64,000 nt of DNA. Origin: Neoarius graeffei (taxonomy: Eukaryota; Chordata; Actinopteri; Siluriformes; Ariidae). Position numbers and translations under genes: made by a program. Location of the stretch: assembly GCF_027579695.1 (NCBI RefSeq), contig NC_083578.1, forward strand, positions 1,267,138 through 1,331,137. The letters run 5' to 3'. This document shows, in pieces, positions 32,324 to 44,800 of the stretch. Under the pieces are notes generated by a model. That model made no database searches. It had not been told where the DNA came from and saw only the letters and a list, made by a program, of their open reading frames with translations. The stretch's first letter is position 1, and every line of letters starts with the position of its first letter.

Positions 32324-35300
32324 TGGCCCGCCCCTTATAGCTACCACGGGAAGCAAGCTAAAACAAAACAAAAATGTAAATTTTCTAAAGAGCCATGTAC
32401 TATACAAAATCTACTGTATGCAAAGAATCAGTGCATGCGTGTGCGCGTGTGTGCGCGTGCAAGTTCATACAGATTTATTCAGCTTTAGGTTGCTTGCTGG
32501 TAGAAGGCCAGCAAATCTTGTTAACAGGTCTCTTAAGCTGGCTTGTTTTGGTCTGAAGTCGTACACTGCGAACCAAGCCTTTAGAATCAGGGAGGGCTTC
32601 AGTAACTATGGCCAACAGCCATGATCCTCGTGGTGCCATGGCATCTGCTACAAGTACAATGTCTCCCCGTTGGAAGTTGCATTTGACGCAAGTCCATTTT
32701 TGCCGCATCTGCAAAAGGGGGAGATATTCTCGGATCCAACGCTTCTAGAATAGGTCGGCAATGTACTGTATTTGCCTCCAGCAGCGCCTCACATACAAGT
32801 CTTCCTTTACAAACAACCCTGGAGGTAAGACAGGCTGAACCTTAAGCTGTAAGAGATGGTTAGGTGTTAGTGGCTCTAAATCATTCGGATCATCAGAGAC
32901 CGTTGTGAGTGGACGGCTATTAAGAATGCCCTCAATCTCACATCACTGTCTGAAGGCCTTCATCATCCAGATACTGGTGGCTGGTCACGGACTGTAGTAT
33001 TCTCTTAACCATGCGAATGAGTCTCTCCCATATCCCACCATGAAGTGCACCATGGGGAGGATTAAAGGTCCATTTCACTCCCTTTTGGAGTAGACTTTGT
33101 TCTATCTGTTGCAAGTACCAGGATTTCAAAGCTTCTTTCAATTCCTTTTCAGTTGAGACAAGGTTTGTTCCATTGTCAGACCGCAACTCAGACACTTGCC
33201 CTCTTCTAGCGATGAAGCATCTGAATGCATGTATACAGGAGTCAGTATCAAGCAATTGTGCAACCTCCAGATGTATAGCACGGCTGACAAGGCATGTAAA
33301 AATCACTCCATAGCGCTTCACAAAGCTACGGCCTGGTTTTACTTCCAGTGGCCCAAAATAATCAACCCCTACATGAGTAAAGGGTGGTAGGTCAAAGGTC
33401 AGCCTGTCAACAGGAAGGTCTGCCATCTTCTATTCACCAGAATTTGAATAGACTTTTCTGCATGTAGTGCACTCATGAATTATCTTTCTGGCAAGAGCGT
33501 TGGCACAGGGAATCCAATATCTTTGTCTAAGCTTGGAGACCATAAAATTCCTTCCACTGTGTCCAACTTCTTGATGGATGTGGCGAAGTAACAGTTTGGA
33601 AACATGATGGTCCTTAGGTAGAATTGAAGGATGCTTTTGTTCAGTAGGCATGGCCATTTTTCTCAAGCGGCCACCAATCCTTAAGGTGACAGAGTCTAGG
33701 AAAGGGTCTAGCCTGTAGATGGAGCCGTTTCTGCTTATGTATTGCCAGCCTTTCCGTAGGCAAGCCATTTCTTGTGGAAATCCCTGCCTCTGGCAAAACT
33801 GCACAAGAGCCATCTCTGCATGTTCCATATCACTGATAACACATCTCATCTCATCTCATTATCTCTAGCCGCTTTATCCTTCTACAGGGTCGCAGGCAAG
33901 CCGGAGCCTATCCCAGCTGACTACGGGCGAAAGGCGGGGTACACCCTGGACAAGTCGCCAGGTCATCACAGGGCTGACACATAGACACAGACAGCCATTC
34001 ACACTCACATTCACACCTACGCTCAATTTAGAGTCACCAGTTAACCTAACCTGCATGTCTTTGGACTGTGGGGGAAACCGGAGCACCCGGAGGAAACCCA
34101 CACGGACACGGGGAGAACATGCAAACTCCACACAGAAAGGCCCCCGCCAGCCCCGGGGCTCGAACCCAGGACCTTCTTGCTGTGAGGCGACAGCGCTAAC
34201 CACTACACCACCGTGCCGCCCCTGATAACACATATGGACCAGTTTTCTCATTTTCCTTTTTTGTTACCACTGTATACCTGCTTTGATCCATCCCTGCCTG
34301 GCGTTTCCTGGCCAGTTCTAAAAGAATGGGCTTCAACCTGAGGAACCATGCCATGGTTTTCTTCAGCTTCATCCATATTGAGAAGTAATTCATCAGGTAA
34401 GTAGTGACATCATAGCTGTCCTTTACAGCAATGTTCACTGTAACAACCTTTCTTAACTCAGGATCTTCTGGAGAGAGGACAAGTTCAGATGGAGGGTCAG
34501 GCCAGCAATCAGGTGATTCCTTTAAGAAATCCAGACCGCTGATACAGGTCTGTCTTTTCAGAAAGGTTTCAATTTGCAGTCCCCGAGAGGCGCAATCAGC
34601 AGGGTTCAATTTTGTGCCCATGTATTTCCACTGAGACACCTCTGATGTACTTCGGATGACGTTAAGGTAGTTGGCTACAAAGGTCTGAAATCTTCTGCTT
34701 TCATTCCATATGTACCTCAAAACAGTCATGCTATTTGTCCAGAATAGAGACCTTTCCAATTCCATATGCATCTCCTCAGATAGCATCTCGTCCATACGTA
34801 CTGCAAGAACAGCAGCAGTGAGCTCCATCCTTGGTGTAGTCATCAGTTTCAATGGGGCAACACGGGCCTTTCCCATTAGAAAGGTGATGTGAACCCTGTT
34901 GCTGCAACTTGTCAGCCTCAGATAGGTAATTGTGCCATACCCAATGTCACTGGCATCACAGAAGTGGTGCATCTGGGCTGCCTTGACACTTCCAAAAGTG
35001 GCTGGGACCAAACAGCGACTGACCTTGAACTCTTTCACTCTTGAAAGATCTTGCCACCATCATTTCCAGGATTGGACATGGATCTCTGGCAACTCCTCAT
35101 CCCATCCAATGTTCTGCTTGCATAACTCCTGTAGAATGCATTTTGCAGGAAAGGTGATGGGTGCGAGGAACCCAAGTGGATTATATATGGAGCTGACCAT
35201 GGAGAGAATTCCACGTCTACTGGTTGGATGCTCTTTGATGGTTACCTGGAACATGAATACATCGTCTTTGACACACCATTGCACACCCAGCGCTCTCTCA

Positions 35301-38300
35301 ATGGGCAGATCCTCAATGTCAAGGTCAAGATTTTTTACATCCTTTGCCCTTTCAGGCTCTGGGATGGAGGCTAGAACAGCCTTGTTGTTACTTATCCATT
35401 TAGTTAATTTGAACCCCCCAGTTGCACCGAGTAACTTCAACTCCTCGCAGAGCTTGATGGCATGGCTCTCTGTGTCAACAGCCTTCAGCAAGTCATCTAC
35501 ATAAAAGTTGTTCTTAACTGTGCTTGTTACTTCAGCTGAGAAGCACCCTTTGTTATCCTCAGCTGTCCTTCTTAATGCGTAGCTTGCTGAGCTGGCTGAT
35601 GATGTTGCACCGAAAAGATGCAAAATCATTCTGTATTCCTTCAGTGGCTGAGTGATGTCGCCATCTGGCCACCAAAGGAAACAAAGGAAGTTGACATGAC
35701 GAGGCGAGATTTTCACTTGGTGGTACATTTTCTCCACGTCTGCCATGATGACAATTCTGCCTTGACGAAAGCGGACTAAAACTCCAATCAAGATGTTCGT
35801 GAGGTTCGGACCTTGAAGGAAGCTCGATATTTAGTGAGGTCCCCTGATAACCCGCAGAGCAGTCAAATACTACATGCAAGCTCCCCTTCTTTGGGTGAAA
35901 CACACCATGATGTGGTATGTACCACACCTTTCCTTCTTCTTGAGTCAGCTGGTCTTGGGGTACAAGCTCAGCATGCCCACTAGAGATGACCGTTTCCATA
36001 AAGGCCCTGTATTCTTTGTGAAAATCACCGTTTCTCTGAAACTTTTTCTTCAATGATAATGTTCTTTGTTCTGCCAGGTGATGGTTGTTTGGCATTGTGA
36101 GGTTGTCCTTCTTGAATAGTAAAGGCAACTGATAATGTCCACTGTCCATAATCTGCATGAATTTACAGTCTTCTACTGACATTTGTTTCTTTTCGTCAAA
36201 CCTTTTCTCTGGGAAATCATGGTTATATTGCTGGATCAGAAGCTCACTCAATTTATCAACGGAAATACGATGCACATGAACACGCCTATGACCTTGCTTA
36301 TTGGTGCATGCATCTTCACCATGGAGAAGTCCATTCACCACCCAACCTATGAGAGTCTTGATAGCAAAGGGTCCATTATCCTGGCTATTTATGACTCTCC
36401 AAGGCTCCATCAATTTAGGTGCATTTATACCTATGAGCAAGTCAACTCCTGCATCAATGCTGGGAATCTGAACATCCTGAAGATAAGGCCATTTTGCTAG
36501 TTCATCTTGTGTAGGGATCTGTTTCTTGGTAACTGGAATTTCCTGCTGAGTATAAGTTTCAGGCAATTCTATAAAGGCCTTTCCTTCCAGTGCACAAACT
36601 TCCAGGCCCCTGACAACCAGGCTGTTAACAGCTTTCTTTTGTCCCATCGTGCGTAGAAGTATTTGTTGTTGTTTGCCCATTGCATTCAACCTTCTTCTGA
36701 GCTGATCTGTGCAAAATGTTGTGGAGCTCCCTGGGTCAAGGAAAGCATATGTCTGTATTGTGTGGTTTGAGTTCTCCAGTTTGACTTGGACTGGGACAAT
36801 TGAAAGAGTGCAGTGCTCATCACTATTATCAAACGCCTCTGCTTTCAGCGAAACTAGGCCACTGTTCACCGTCTTTCCAAGATCTTTGCCTGAGTCACCT
36901 GAAGAATTCTGGCCTTTCATTTCATTCTGTGATGTGTAAAATATTGGGGTGGTGTTTAGAGCACACACAACATGTTTGCCTGTTTTTACAATTTCGGCTC
37001 ATGTGCCCTTTAATCAGACAACCAAAGCAAATACCTTTAGTCTTTAAAAGATCAACTCTTGCATTATGAGACCTTTTTAGCAATTCTTGACATGACGTAA
37101 TCTCATGCTTATCACAGACAGGACAGAGTTTTGACAGAATGGGCACTTTGGACACTTGCACAACATTCTCTGTAGTAGAATGTCCTGCAGTGTTCTCAGG
37201 TACCACTGCTACAGTTGTGGCGAAGCTGGCCTCTTTGCTCTTCTGTCTGGGACTCGGAATGGGCTTACCGATGTTGATGGTTGCCCTTGATGGTCTTTTA
37301 GATGCTGGAATATCTTGAAGGCTTCCAAAAATGGGATCTTGCAGAATCCTGGCCTGTCTTTCCAAGAAATGAACGAGATCTCCAAATGTGGCCCTTGCTC
37401 CTGTTCTTTCCCTTATATCATAAGCATGCATTCTCCCTTTTTTCTTTCACTTTGTAAGACACCTTGGAGACAAGCAGTCTCAGATTTGATGGTAGATTTA
37501 ATTCATCCATGTACCTTAAAGTGCGCAATAGATTGCAACAGCCATGCAGGAAGAGAGCATAACTCTGTAGAGCCTCACCATTGTCTGATGGAATGTTGTC
37601 CCAACTTAAGGCTTTGTCTATGTAAGCACTTATCTTGAACTCATCTCCAAAATAAACTTCCAGTAGCCTCTTTGCCTCTGCATAGCCCCATCTGCACCCA
37701 TATGAAGACAGCTTCTGATCAACTCCTTCGGCTGGCCAGAGGTGAACTGTTCGAGGTAATAAAGCCTGTCTTGGCTACTGATGGTATTACTGATGCGGTG
37801 TTCAAAGGCTTGTATGAATGGTCTGAAATTGAGAGGTTCTCCATTGAATACAGTCAGATCTCTAGTTAGAAGTGAATTCATCCTTTGCTGCTGCACAATA
37901 AGATCAGCTATATCACCCATGTTATTGTTGTTTGAGGGTGCAAGCGGTTGGGAAGCGCCTGCAGCAGCTTGACTGGTCTGATTCAGTTGCATCGTTCGAA
38001 CACCCCGGTCGGACCTCTGTGGTCTTACGTCCTGTACTAAGGCTCTTTGCAGTGGAGTTTTGGGAACGATAGAAATTTGGGCATATTCCACAGGTGATGG
38101 TTCTGGATGAAGATCTCCCTTTTATACTGACTCTCCAGATATACATTCATGGCATCTCCTGGCATTTCTAAAAGCTCTGTTGATGCGAGTTTGGAGCTCA
38201 TTAGTTGAGTACTGATGCTCTGTAAACCTGTATTTTAGCATCGGCTGCAGCCAGCTCTGTTTCAAGTTCAACTCTTTCCATTGCATTTTGAACTTCAATT

Positions 38301-39108
38301 TGTTTCCTTTGCAAGTCGTGTTTTTTCTGACGTGCTGCGGTACGTTGCAGAAGGGCTGCCTTTTCAGCTTCAGCTTTCAGGCAAGCAGAAGACACCGAAG
38401 ACGACTTGGAGGCAGTACTGGTAGAACATGTAGGTCCTATCCTACTGGCTGACGCATTGGATATGCTGTCTAGAGGAGTAACCACAGGCTGAAATTCATT
38501 CACTTTGAGCACTTTTCCACATGTCTACCTCCTTCAAAAATGTTTAGAAATGTTTACATCTTTGCTTCATACCAATTGTTATCACTTCTCCTTTCATCTT
38601 CATCAAGTAACACTTGCACAGATTGATGAACATCTTTAAAATCATTCAATGCCACATTTAACTGTTCAAGGCCTGTGTTAACAGCTTCAATGTTTCTACT
38701 CTCCAGTGATTCCTTCAGTTCATTCATTCTGCGTGTACACACCCCAAGTTTCCCTCTGCGCGTTGCGCAAAGTGAATTAAATTTGTCATTGGCCATATTT
38801 AAGCTCAGTTCACAATACACAAAATAAATACTCTTTAAAAAATCCCGCACAGCAGTTGTATATTTTTCTTATTCTCTTCAAAACATGAACCAAAATCGTA
38901 ATCTGCTCCAATAGTAAATTCAAGTTCAGCAATAGGGCACTCCAATAGTGAACCACTTTCAAAGGCAAACTCTCAAAAGATCAAAAAGCTTCTTAAATTC
39001 CAAAAACTTTACTCAGAAACTCCAATTGCTTCCATTGCAGTCAACAAAGGATTCCATGCTTTCCAGACAATTCAAAAAATAAGTCCGATGTCAAAGTTCT
39101 TTACCATT
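32324..39108 (-). other. BEL/Pao internal region (gag-pol remains)
   Basis: Holds the gag, protease, reverse transcriptase, RNase H and integrase parts named in the element entry, all on the minus strand. The integrase core is recognisable by its phrase VDYFGPLEVKPG and the reverse transcriptase by NNFYVDDLL. It is a fossil and no functional product is expected. A SINE interrupts it between the integrase and RNase H-like parts. Confidence 0.85.
33844..34221 (-). mobile_element. tRNA-derived SINE inserted in the BEL/Pao fossil
   Basis: A 378-bp SINE with its tRNA-like head at the right (reverse of ggcggcacggtggtgtagtg) and an (ATGAG)n-type tail at the left. It is flanked by a perfect 11-bp target duplication, ctgataacaca, at 33833-33843 and 34222-34232. 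An A-box-like tggtgtagtggttagcgc and a B-box ggttcgagcccc are present on the minus strand. It is the youngest layer of this nest. Confidence 0.92.
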
Positions 39109-39604
39109 TATTGTGCCACGTTTCAAAATTGACTTTGGTCACTTCTTTGACAAGCTTTCAATTAAAGTATAACTTGTACCTTTTCAGATGAACAATAACA
39201 GAGGGATGGATAGATGGATGAATGTCAAGCAAGGCAGGCAGACAGGGTAGCAGGCAGATAGTTGAATGGACAAAGAATGCTCCAAACAAATCTCGTAATC
39301 CAAACAAAATGGTCAGTAGGCAAGGTGGTTAAAAAAAGGTACAAACTATATCCAAGGAGAGATCAAAATAAACTAAATATATCAAAATTCAAAGGCTTGT
39401 AAATAACTATATGCCACTAGTCTCCAAACAAATTCCTTTGTTCTCTGCTTCTGAGATCAAGGTGAGCGGAGGCCATCTTAACTTCAAGGCTCTATCCAAC
39501 TCTATCAAACTAAGGGTCCTTTTCAAAATAAAAGAACTAGGGGGTAAGGGAGCTCCTGTAGCACGTATTACAATTCGACTTTAAATGCAAAAATGGCTCT
39601 TACA
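39109..39604 (-). repeat. BEL/Pao LTR, right (5' LTR of the element)
   Basis: About 496 bp. It is longer than the left copy because of two short segments near 39290 and 39370. Its inner edge is followed on the element's strand by tggtaaagaactttgac, a candidate primer binding site; the tRNA is not identified. Confidence 0.86.
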
Positions 39605-39957
39605 CGTGTGCTGTGGTCAGATGAGTCACATTTCAACTTGTTTTCAGGAAAACCAGACTTTTATTTGAGCAGGACGATGCCATGCCTCATTCTGCCCGGG
39701 CTACAATAGCGTGACTTTGTAGACAGAGTGCGTGTGCTTGACTGGCTTGCTGCCAGTCCAGATCTGTCTCCTATTGAGGATGTACAGCGCATCGTGAAGA
39801 GGAGAATCAGACAATGGAGACCACGAACTGTTGAGCAGCTGAAGTCTTGTGTCAAGCAAAAATGGATAAAAATTCCAATCGCAAAACTGCAACAATTCGT
39901 ATCCTCAGATTCCATACGATTAAAAAGTGTTATTAAAGGGAAGGTTAAAAAAATTAT

Positions 39958-40830
39958 ATAATGTGTGTGTGTGCGTGCGTACAGAGACATTATGAAGAAA
40001 AATAAAGCTTGGAAGGAAGTATCATGGATTGTTCATGTCTCTGGTGAGTGTGTGGCGCTAGTAAAGTTAGCTTGCTTTGCCAGTCTAACCTGAGAATGAA
40101 GCTGAGCGCACAACACATACGTTACACATCATCTTCACACTGATTAGTGCGCTATTTAATTTGTGTTTAACTCATTAGCTTTAGAAGTGATGTATTACTG
40201 TTTCTCATCAAAGCTAATAAAATACTCTGGCTAGGCCACGCTCACAAGCAACAAACTACAAGCGATTCGTCATCCGCTAGTATGAACATAGGATTCGTGA
40301 TGATATCGGTGTCGGCGTGGCATGATATCGCACCCCATCCATGTTAATGAAGCTAATGTGGCATGTCAGGTTCAGGAGCTTTGATGACTTTGTGCGAGGA
40401 GTAGAACAGAAAGTGTTCAGGAGATTAAAGCGGCTTTGAAGGCTGCAGGATTAATCAGGAACACACAAGGCAGCGCACGATGCTTTTTTTATGCAGCTCA
40501 TCATCTCCAGGACACTGATTCTGATTTTCTTTAAGGCTCTGATCATCAGAGTGCTTTCCCTCTCTCTCTCTCTCTCTTTCTCTGTGCTTTAACACACTGC
40601 TGTGTGTTTCTTCATCACCTCAGTGCTCTGGAGCAGATCCAGGGTTCCACAGGAGACGCTCTGATAATGTCGCATGGCACTCTGTAATCTTTTGGCTGAT
40701 AAATTGTGTGATAGTGACTGTGATAATTCAAATACACCAGACAGTGATGCTTACAGAAAGGTCACGTGATTGACACGTGGAGGTGTGTTCAAACATGGAG
40801 GTGCGTTTTTGACACATAAGAGATGCTGTA
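39958..40830. other. Intergenic DNA without recognised feature
   Basis: Starts with a short (TG)n remnant after the truncated transposon and contains a (TC)n run at 40560-40577. Otherwise it is unique-looking, with short palindrome-like motifs (gatgatatcg, atgatatcgc near 40300-40330). No gene or named repeat is seen. Confidence 0.5.
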
Positions 40831-41188
40831 GGCGGCACGGTGGTGTAGTGGTTAGCGCTGTCGCCTCACAGCAAGAAGGTCCTGGGTTCGAGCCCCGGGG
40901 CCGGCGAGGGCCTTTCTGTGCGAAGTTTGCATGTTCTCCCCGTGTCCGCATGGGTTTCCTCCGGGTGCTCCGGTTTCCCCCACAGTCCAAAGACATGCAG
41001 GTTAGGTTAACTGGTGACTCTATATTGAGCGTAGGTGTGAATGGTTGTCTGTGTCTATGTGTCAGCCCTGTGATGACCTGGCGACTTGTCCAGGGTGTAC
41101 CCCGCCTTTCGCCCATAGTCAGCTGGGATATGCTCCAGCTTGCCTGCGACCCTGTAGAAGGATAAAGCGGCTAGAGATAATGAGATGA
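40831..41188 (+). mobile_element. tRNA-derived SINE
   Basis: Plus orientation: head ggcggcacggtggtgtagtg with A-box-like and B-box (ggttcgagcccc) promoter motifs, conserved body, and tail ataatgagatgag. Target duplication gagatgctgta / gagatactgta flanks it, at 40820-40830 and 41189-41199, with one mismatch. Confidence 0.92.
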
Positions 41189-41283
41189 GAGATACTGTAA
41201 ATGTTTCATTAAAAAAATCAGAAAACAGGAATGTAAATAAAGACATTGGGATCCACTCCTGAGGGGGAGAAAGCCTTCACCCT

Positions 41284-41869
41284 TGTTAGGGTTTTGCTGG
41301 GAATCGAACCCAGGTCGCTGGTGTAATGATCCAGCAAACCCCCACTAGGCCACCAGGGGAATGACTCAAGTGCAGAGGTGTGAGGTGAAAGTAGAAAGTA
41401 GCAAAAACAGTTTATTTATGCTATATACACTATATACAATCCAGGGCAAAAGAAACAAAAAGTATAATCCAAAGCTGAGAAGACAAAGGGAAAAATAAAA
41501 TATCCAAAAGTACAAAACAAAAGCCAAAAACCAGAAAAGAAAAGGCAAAAATACCAATGCTCAGAAGATCCAAAAACACAGTAAATACTAGGTCCAAAAA
41601 GCAAAGCAAAGTGCAAAACCAAAAAGACAAGGAACACGGTACAGAGGAAACTCGAGCTAAACATAACAGCACAAAGACTCAGTGACAAGAGGACTGAACT
41701 CAGGGGTATAAATACACAAACTAATTAAGGACAGGGTGGGGCAGGACACAGGCAATAAGACAAAAACAAAACACAGAACACAGTGGTGACCTCTAGAGGC
41801 CAAAACAAACATGACCAGAAAAGGAAAAAACAGCAGCCTCTAGAGGCCAAAACAGTCCCAGTCCTAACA
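41284..41869 (-). repeat. Gypsy LTR, left (3' LTR of the element)
   Basis: 586 bp with tgttag...ctaaca ends. A G-run polypurine tract on the element's strand lies just inside (plus strand ggacccccccccagg). It is the same length as the right LTR and about 97.6% identical by eye. Confidence 0.93.
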
Positions 41870-44800
41870 GGACCCCCCCCCAGGAGCGTCTCCTGACGTT
41901 CCCAGGACGATCAGGATGGGCCAAATGGAAGTCCCGACAAAGTTCTTTGTCAAGTATGTCCCGAGCTGGGACCCAGCAGCGCTCCTCAGGGCCATAGCCC
42001 TCCCAGTCCACAAGATATTGGAGACCCCCGCGAACCCGGCAGGAGTCCAGCAGGCGGCGCACGGTGAAAACAGTCTGACCCTGGAAGGTGCAGGGGGGCG
42101 GGGGGTTCCTAGAGGCAGGGGCATACGTGGACGTCAGTACGGGTCGCAACAGGGAAACATGGAATGTGGGGTTAATCCTTAGCGTACGTGGTAACTGGAG
42201 CTGGTAGGAGACAGGGTTAACTCTGCATACAACCTTGAAGGGGCCAATGTAGCAAGGAGCAAGCTTGAGGTTCTCCACCCGCAGCGGAAGGTCCTTGGTG
42301 GACAGCCAAACCCGCTGCCCAGGGCGGAAAGTGTGGGCAGGTCTCCTATGGCGGTTGGCCTGAGTCTGGTTGGTACTGGAGGTCTGGATGAGTGTCCTCC
42401 TGACCTTGCTCCAGGTCTTGCGACACCGTCTCACGTATTGGTTGACCGAGGGCACCCCAGCGTCCTCCTCCTGGTCCGGGAACAGAGGTGGCTGGAACCC
42501 GAATTGGCACTGGAACGGCGACAGCTTGGTGGCCGATGACTGCAGGGTGTTGTGGGCGTACTCAGCCCATGGCAGCCAGGTGCTCCATGATGTCGGGTTA
42601 TCCATAGCCAGGCCTCACAGGGTGGTTTCCAGGTCTTGGTTGAGCCTTTCCGTCTGGCCATTGGACTGGGGGTGGAACCCAGAGGAGAGGCTGGCAGTGG
42701 CCCCGATGAGCTTGCAGAAGCCGTGCCACACTCAGGAGGAGAACTGGGGCCCCCGGTCAGAGACGATGTCCTGTGGAAGACCAAAGACTCGGAAGACGTG
42801 ATTAAATAGCAATTTAGCAGTGTCAAGGGCAGAAGGGAGTTTGCACAGTGGTATAAAGCGGCAGGCCTTGGAGAATCTGTCCACAATGACCAAAATGACA
42901 GTGTTACCTTGAGACTCAGGGAGACCCGTGATGAAGTCGACCGCCACGTAGGACCAGGGATGCCAGGGAATAGGCAGAGGATGCAGGAGACCCTGGGGAT
43001 GCTGTCGCGGGTTCTTGGTTCTGGTGCAGACCTCACAGGACAGGACGAATGACCTTACTTCCTTCTCCATGTTAGGCCACCAGAAGCATCTTTTCAGGAA
43101 GTCCAGGGTCCTCCGAGCTCCCGGGTGGGTGGTGAGAGGGGAAGAGTGACCCCACTGGAGAACCTTGGCCCGGGCTTGATGAGGGACGTACAGGAGGCCC
43201 GGTGGCCTCGTCCCAGGATCAGGGTCCCGGCGTTGAGCTTGTCGAACGGTCTCCTCAATACCCCAGCGGACAGGAGCCACAATCCGGGATACAGGGGTGA
43301 TAGGCCCAACTTCACTCTCCCTGTTGTTGGGTGAGAACAGCCTGGAGAGCACGTCCGGTTTGGTGTTCTTAGAGCCCGGGCGGTATGATAGGATGAAATT
43401 AAAACGGCTGAAAAACAAAGCCCATCTAGCCTGTCGTGGGTTCAGCCTCTTGGCTTGCTGGAGGTACTCCAGGTTTTTATGGTCCGTCCACACCAGGAAT
43501 GGATGTTGCACTCCCTCCAGCCAGTGCCTCCACTCCTCAAGGGCTCGTTTAACCGCTAGCAGTTCCCGATCCCCCACATCATAGCGGGACTCCGCAGGGC
43601 TCAGGCAGTGGGAGAAGTAAGTGGAGGGGTGCAGCTTCCCTTCCGAGCATTGAGAGAGCACCGCGCCAACACCACTGTCCGAGGCATCCACCTCCACGAT
43701 GAATGGTTGGGAGGTGTCCGGGAGAACCAGAATAGGTGCCATGCAAAAGCGGTGTTTGAGGTCATTAAACGCCTTTTCCGCCTGAGGGGACCAGACATAG
43801 GAACCACCAGTCCTTTTGGTGAGGTCCGACATAGGTGCTGCTACGGAGCTGAAGTTCCTGATGAACTTGCGGTAGAAGTTAGCGAATCCTAAGAACCGCT
43901 GAACCTCCTTAATGGACTTGGGAGTAGGCCAGTCCCGGATGGCCAGGGTCTTGGCTGGGTCCATTTGGAGTTGCCCTGTTTGTACGATAAATCCCAGGAA
44001 GGAGACCTCGGGGACATGAAACTCGCATTTCTGGGCTTTAGCAAACAGATTATTCTGCAAGAGTATCTGGAGGACTTGGCGGACATGGTGGCGGTGCTCC
44101 TGTAAGGTCTTGGAGAATATCAGGATGTCGTCGAGGTAGACGAAAACGTATTGATTAATCATATCCCTCAAGATGTCATTGATAAGGGCCTGAAAAACAG
44201 CTGGTGCATTGGTGAGTCCGAAGGGCATGACCTGGTACTCGTAGTGTCCTGACGGGGTGTTAAAGGCGGTCTTCCACTCGTCTCCCTGTCGGATACGGAC
44301 GAGATGGTATGCATTCCGTAAGTCCAACTTGGTGAAGATGGTGGTGCCTTGGAGCAGGTCGAATGCTGTGGACATCAGCAGAAGGGGATAGCGGTTGCGC
44401 ACGGTGATCTTGTTCAGGCCCCTATAATCAATACATGGCCGGAGCCCCCCATCTTTCTTGCCGACAAAGAAGAAGCCGGCACCAGCGGGTGAGGTGGAGG
44501 GTCGAATGAACCCAGAGGCCAAGGCCTCCTTGATGTACTCCTCCATGGCCTTGCGTTCTGGCTGAGAGAGGGAAAACAGTCTGCCACGAGGAGGGGTAGT
44601 CCCAGGGAGCAAGTCGATGGCACAGTCGTAGGCACGGTGCGGAGGGAGAACGACGGCCCTGCTCTTACTGAAAACTTCCTTGAGATCCCAGTACTCTGTG
44701 GGAACTTGAGATAACTCGGTGAGATCGGGAGGCTCGGCAGGAGACACAGGAGAGCTAGAGAGCAGACAAGAGGCATAGCAAGCAGGACCCCACTCTACAA

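Larger units (their letters stand above)
31865..39604 (-). mobile_element. BEL/Pao LTR retrotransposon fossil
   Basis: A 7.74-kb element in minus orientation, bounded by LTRs and by a 5-bp target duplication cgtga/cgtgt. Parts in element order: gag at roughly 38.9-37.0 kb with zinc knuckles near 37.0-37.1 kb, aspartic protease-like region near 36.8-36.2 kb, reverse transcriptase near 35.9-35.1 kb, RNase H-like region near 35.0-34.3 kb, and integrase near 33.8-32.9 kb with the C-terminal domain typical of BEL/Pao pol near 32.7-32.5 kb. It is broken, with roughly six to ten breaks, and carries one SINE insertion. LTRs are about 97% identical apart from two short indels, so it is probably a few million years old. 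Confidence 0.88.
31407..39957 (+). mobile_element. Second Tc1-like transposon, split by a BEL/Pao insertion
   Basis: The left terminal repeat begins acaaactccatttccagaaa at 31407, followed by the family's typical subterminal sequence to about 31600. The transposase-like part at 31640-31864 continues at 39605-39957. In the right part, 39728-39957 still encodes VRVLDWLAASPDLSPIEDVQ, the region of the family's DDE catalytic domain (C-terminal end). The continuity across the split (gtggaaacgtg... / cgtgtgctgtggtcag) proves one original element. Two internal stretches are deleted and the right terminal repeat is missing, so it is a dead, truncated copy. It is older than the retrotransposon inside it. 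Confidence 0.8.

Noticed and set aside
40831-40905. Functional tRNA gene
   Set aside because: A- and B-box motifs are present, but the cloverleaf is not maintained and the sequence continues into a SINE body.
40770-41165. A 131-residue protein read through the SINE, with similar frames at the other SINE copies
   Set aside because: The same frames appear at every SINE copy and end at SINE boundaries; the SINE is noncoding and tRNA-derived.
41366-41688. Hydrophobic, membrane-like short frames in both Gypsy LTRs
   Set aside because: They lie within noncoding LTR sequence, appear in both LTRs, and have no family resemblance.
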